Below are positions 63,131 through 64,000 of a DNA stretch of 64,000 bases, in pieces. Below the pieces are notes generated by a model. The model worked only from the letters and a program-made list of their open reading frames with translations, was not told the DNA's origin and ran no database searches. The DNA is taken from assembly GCF_016599855.1 (NCBI RefSeq), contig NZ_CP067041.1:1984001-2048000 (forward strand), given 5' to 3'. This DNA comes from Bradyrhizobium diazoefficiens (GTDB lineage: Bacteria; Pseudomonadota; Alphaproteobacteria; Rhizobiales; Xanthobacteraceae). Each line of letters starts with the position of its first letter. Within the stretch, counting starts at the first letter, position 1. The translations under genes and the position numbers were made by a program.

Positions 63131-63340
63131 ATGACCAAAGGCAGCAATTTCTGGGTGATCGGTGGCGAGTTCGGCTCGATGAACTTCCACAAGCTCGTCG
63201 AAGGCTCGGCCCAGGTGCAGGGTCCGTTCAAGACCCGCAAGGAAGCCGAAGATGCCTGGCGCTCGGTTTCGGAAGAGAACCGCCACAAGGCCGGCGTCCG
63301 CTTCTCGATCGTGGAAGAACCGTCGCGGGTCTCGGCCTGA
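63131..63340 (+). CDS. DUF4170 family small protein
   Basis: This 69-residue protein begins TKGSNFWVIGGEFGSMNFHK and ends in FSIVEEPSRVSA, the DUF4170 pattern. The function is unknown. CAGGAGA before the ATG and 23 bases from aceA suggest co-transcription, so a role linked to the glyoxylate shunt is possible but unproven. A terminator follows. Confidence 0.88.
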   Translation: MTKGSNFWVIGGEFGSMNFHKLVEGSAQVQGPFKTRKEAEDAWRSVSEENRHKAGVRFSIVEEPSRVSA

Positions 63341-63380
63341 CGGCAGCCTGACAAACTAAGAAACGTCCAAGGACGGAGGG

Positions 63381-63418
63381 TCCCATCCGGTGCAAGCCGG
63401 GTGGGATCGTCTGTTTTT
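63381..63418 (+). terminator. Rho-independent terminator after aceA-DUF4170
   Basis: The stem TCCCATCCGG (63381-63390) with CCGGGTGGGA (63397-63406) has one wobble pair and is followed by TCGTCTGTTTTT. Confidence 0.85.
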
Positions 63419-63527
63419 GGCACACATTAACGGCCTGTGGGTGCCGTAAGTATCTGGAATTATGGACCCTTTGCGGAGGCAATGGTTGCTGATAGGTTAA
63501 TGGCGGCAAGTGAGGGGAAGGCCGACA

Positions 63528-64000
63528 ATGTCAGAGCCCGAGACCAGCGGGACCCATCCCAGCCAGCCGCGCCCGGTGCGGCTGCGCGATGCGCTGTTGC
63601 GCGCGCGGATTGAGGCCGCGGACCGGACCGGGGTCGTCGTCGATTTGCGCGATGCGGAGGTGGCGCGGCTCGAGATCCTCAACGACGCACTCGATCCACT
63701 GTTTACCCAGGTGCCGGAGCAGGTCGATCTGTTCGACCGCGGCATCAGCCAGGGCGACACGCCCCGGCTCTGGATCGACGTCGTCGCCCACATCATGATG
63801 GGGCGCGACAAGCGGATGTACCGCTTCGTCCAGGACACTCGCTTCGGCCGCATCGTGCTCGCCGAATCGCACGACACCACCGTCATCGTGGACGCCGTGA
63901 CCGACTACGTCGCCCGCCGCATGATCGAGCGCGAGCGCGCGATGGTGGTCCCGCCCGAGCCGAAGGCGGAGGTCGCCGAGGCGCCGCGCCGTTCGCGCGT
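63528..64000 (+). CDS. Conserved hypothetical protein, 3' end beyond the window
   Basis: The frame opens at an ATG at 63528 behind GAGGGGAAGG and is still open at the right edge (157 codons). The visible part begins MSEPETSGTHPSQPRPVRLR. Helical stretches (VRLRDALLRARIEAADRTG) follow, then FDRGISQGDTPRLWIDVVAH and IMMGRDKRMYRFVQDTR. It has no signal peptide in the visible part. I do not recognise the family. Confidence 0.7.
   Translation, partial: MSEPETSGTHPSQPRPVRLRDALLRARIEAADRTGVVVDLRDAEVARLEILNDALDPLFTQVPEQVDLFDRGISQGDTPRLWIDVVAHIMMGRDKRMYRFVQDTRFGRIVLAESHDTTVIVDAVTDYVARRMIERERAMVVPPEPKAEVAEAPRRSR

Overview
The window is a high-GC alphaproteobacterial chromosome segment, most likely Bradyrhizobium. 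That placement is inferred, not searched: it rests on the protein types (glpDSTPQUV glycerol system, DUF4170 protein, short-chain acyl regulator facing isocitrate lyase), frequent GTG/TTG starts and dispersed palindromes bounded by GTCAT...ATGAC. I saw no rRNA, tRNA, CRISPR array, prophage or transposase. The DNA is mostly core metabolism, sensing and transport, with a few decayed genes and one toxin-antitoxin pair.

1-8.3 kb: a membrane GGDEF-EAL protein, a divergent SnoaL-like/TetR pair with a palindrome between them (the SnoaL-like gene is cut short by a TAG), a CHASE3 chemoreceptor, a relic of a GMC oxidoreductase running into a divergent HemC-like gene, convergent hemE and a small conserved protein. 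8.4-19.7 kb: a Cache-PAS diguanylate cyclase, trhO-slyX, a gamma-glutamyltransferase-like enzyme, a periplasmic-type molybdenum aldehyde oxidoreductase (paoABC-like), FKBP, CsbD, a His-rich cupin and two VOC-fold proteins. 19.8-27.1 kb: an outer-membrane barrel with a frameshifted FecR-domain partner, a PMT-type mannosyltransferase, an OmpA-like protein, small secreted or membrane proteins, a YcaQ-type DNA glycosylase and an MFS transporter.

27.3-32.3 kb: an RND efflux operon (adaptor lipoprotein, pump, TetR). 32.5-39.5 kb: a flavin reductase, then a fatty-acid oxidation operon (acyl-CoA dehydrogenase, thiolase, FadB-type enzyme, thioesterase) with overlapping or abutting start and stop codons. 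40-50.9 kb: a glycerol block with a HAD phosphatase, glpR, an inserted VapBC-like pair, then glpD-glpS-glpT-glpP-glpQ-glpU-glpV behind a cluster of CTTTCG half-sites. The two ATPases are complementary: GlpS lacks the H-loop histidine and GlpT lacks the LSGGQ signature, which predicts one canonical and one degenerate ATP site.

51-59.6 kb: a hypothetical protein, TPR proteins, an old-yellow-enzyme reductase, DUF1993, a lytic transglycosylase, HtpX, a small protein with a histone-H1-like Lys/Ala tail, a secreted HExxH protein and a small alpha/beta-barrel-like protein. 59.8-64 kb: an ScfR/RamB-type regulator divergent from aceA with palindromes between them, a DUF4170 protein and a gene running off the right edge. 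Taken together, the fatty-acid oxidation genes, the glyoxylate enzyme with its regulator and the glycerol operon equip the cell to use lipids and glycerol, although they are separate transcription units. I found no clearly new multi-gene system. The best leads are the GlpS/GlpT asymmetry, the glpD operator cluster, the HemC gene whose start lies in a pseudogene, the aceA/scfR control region and the H1-tailed small protein.
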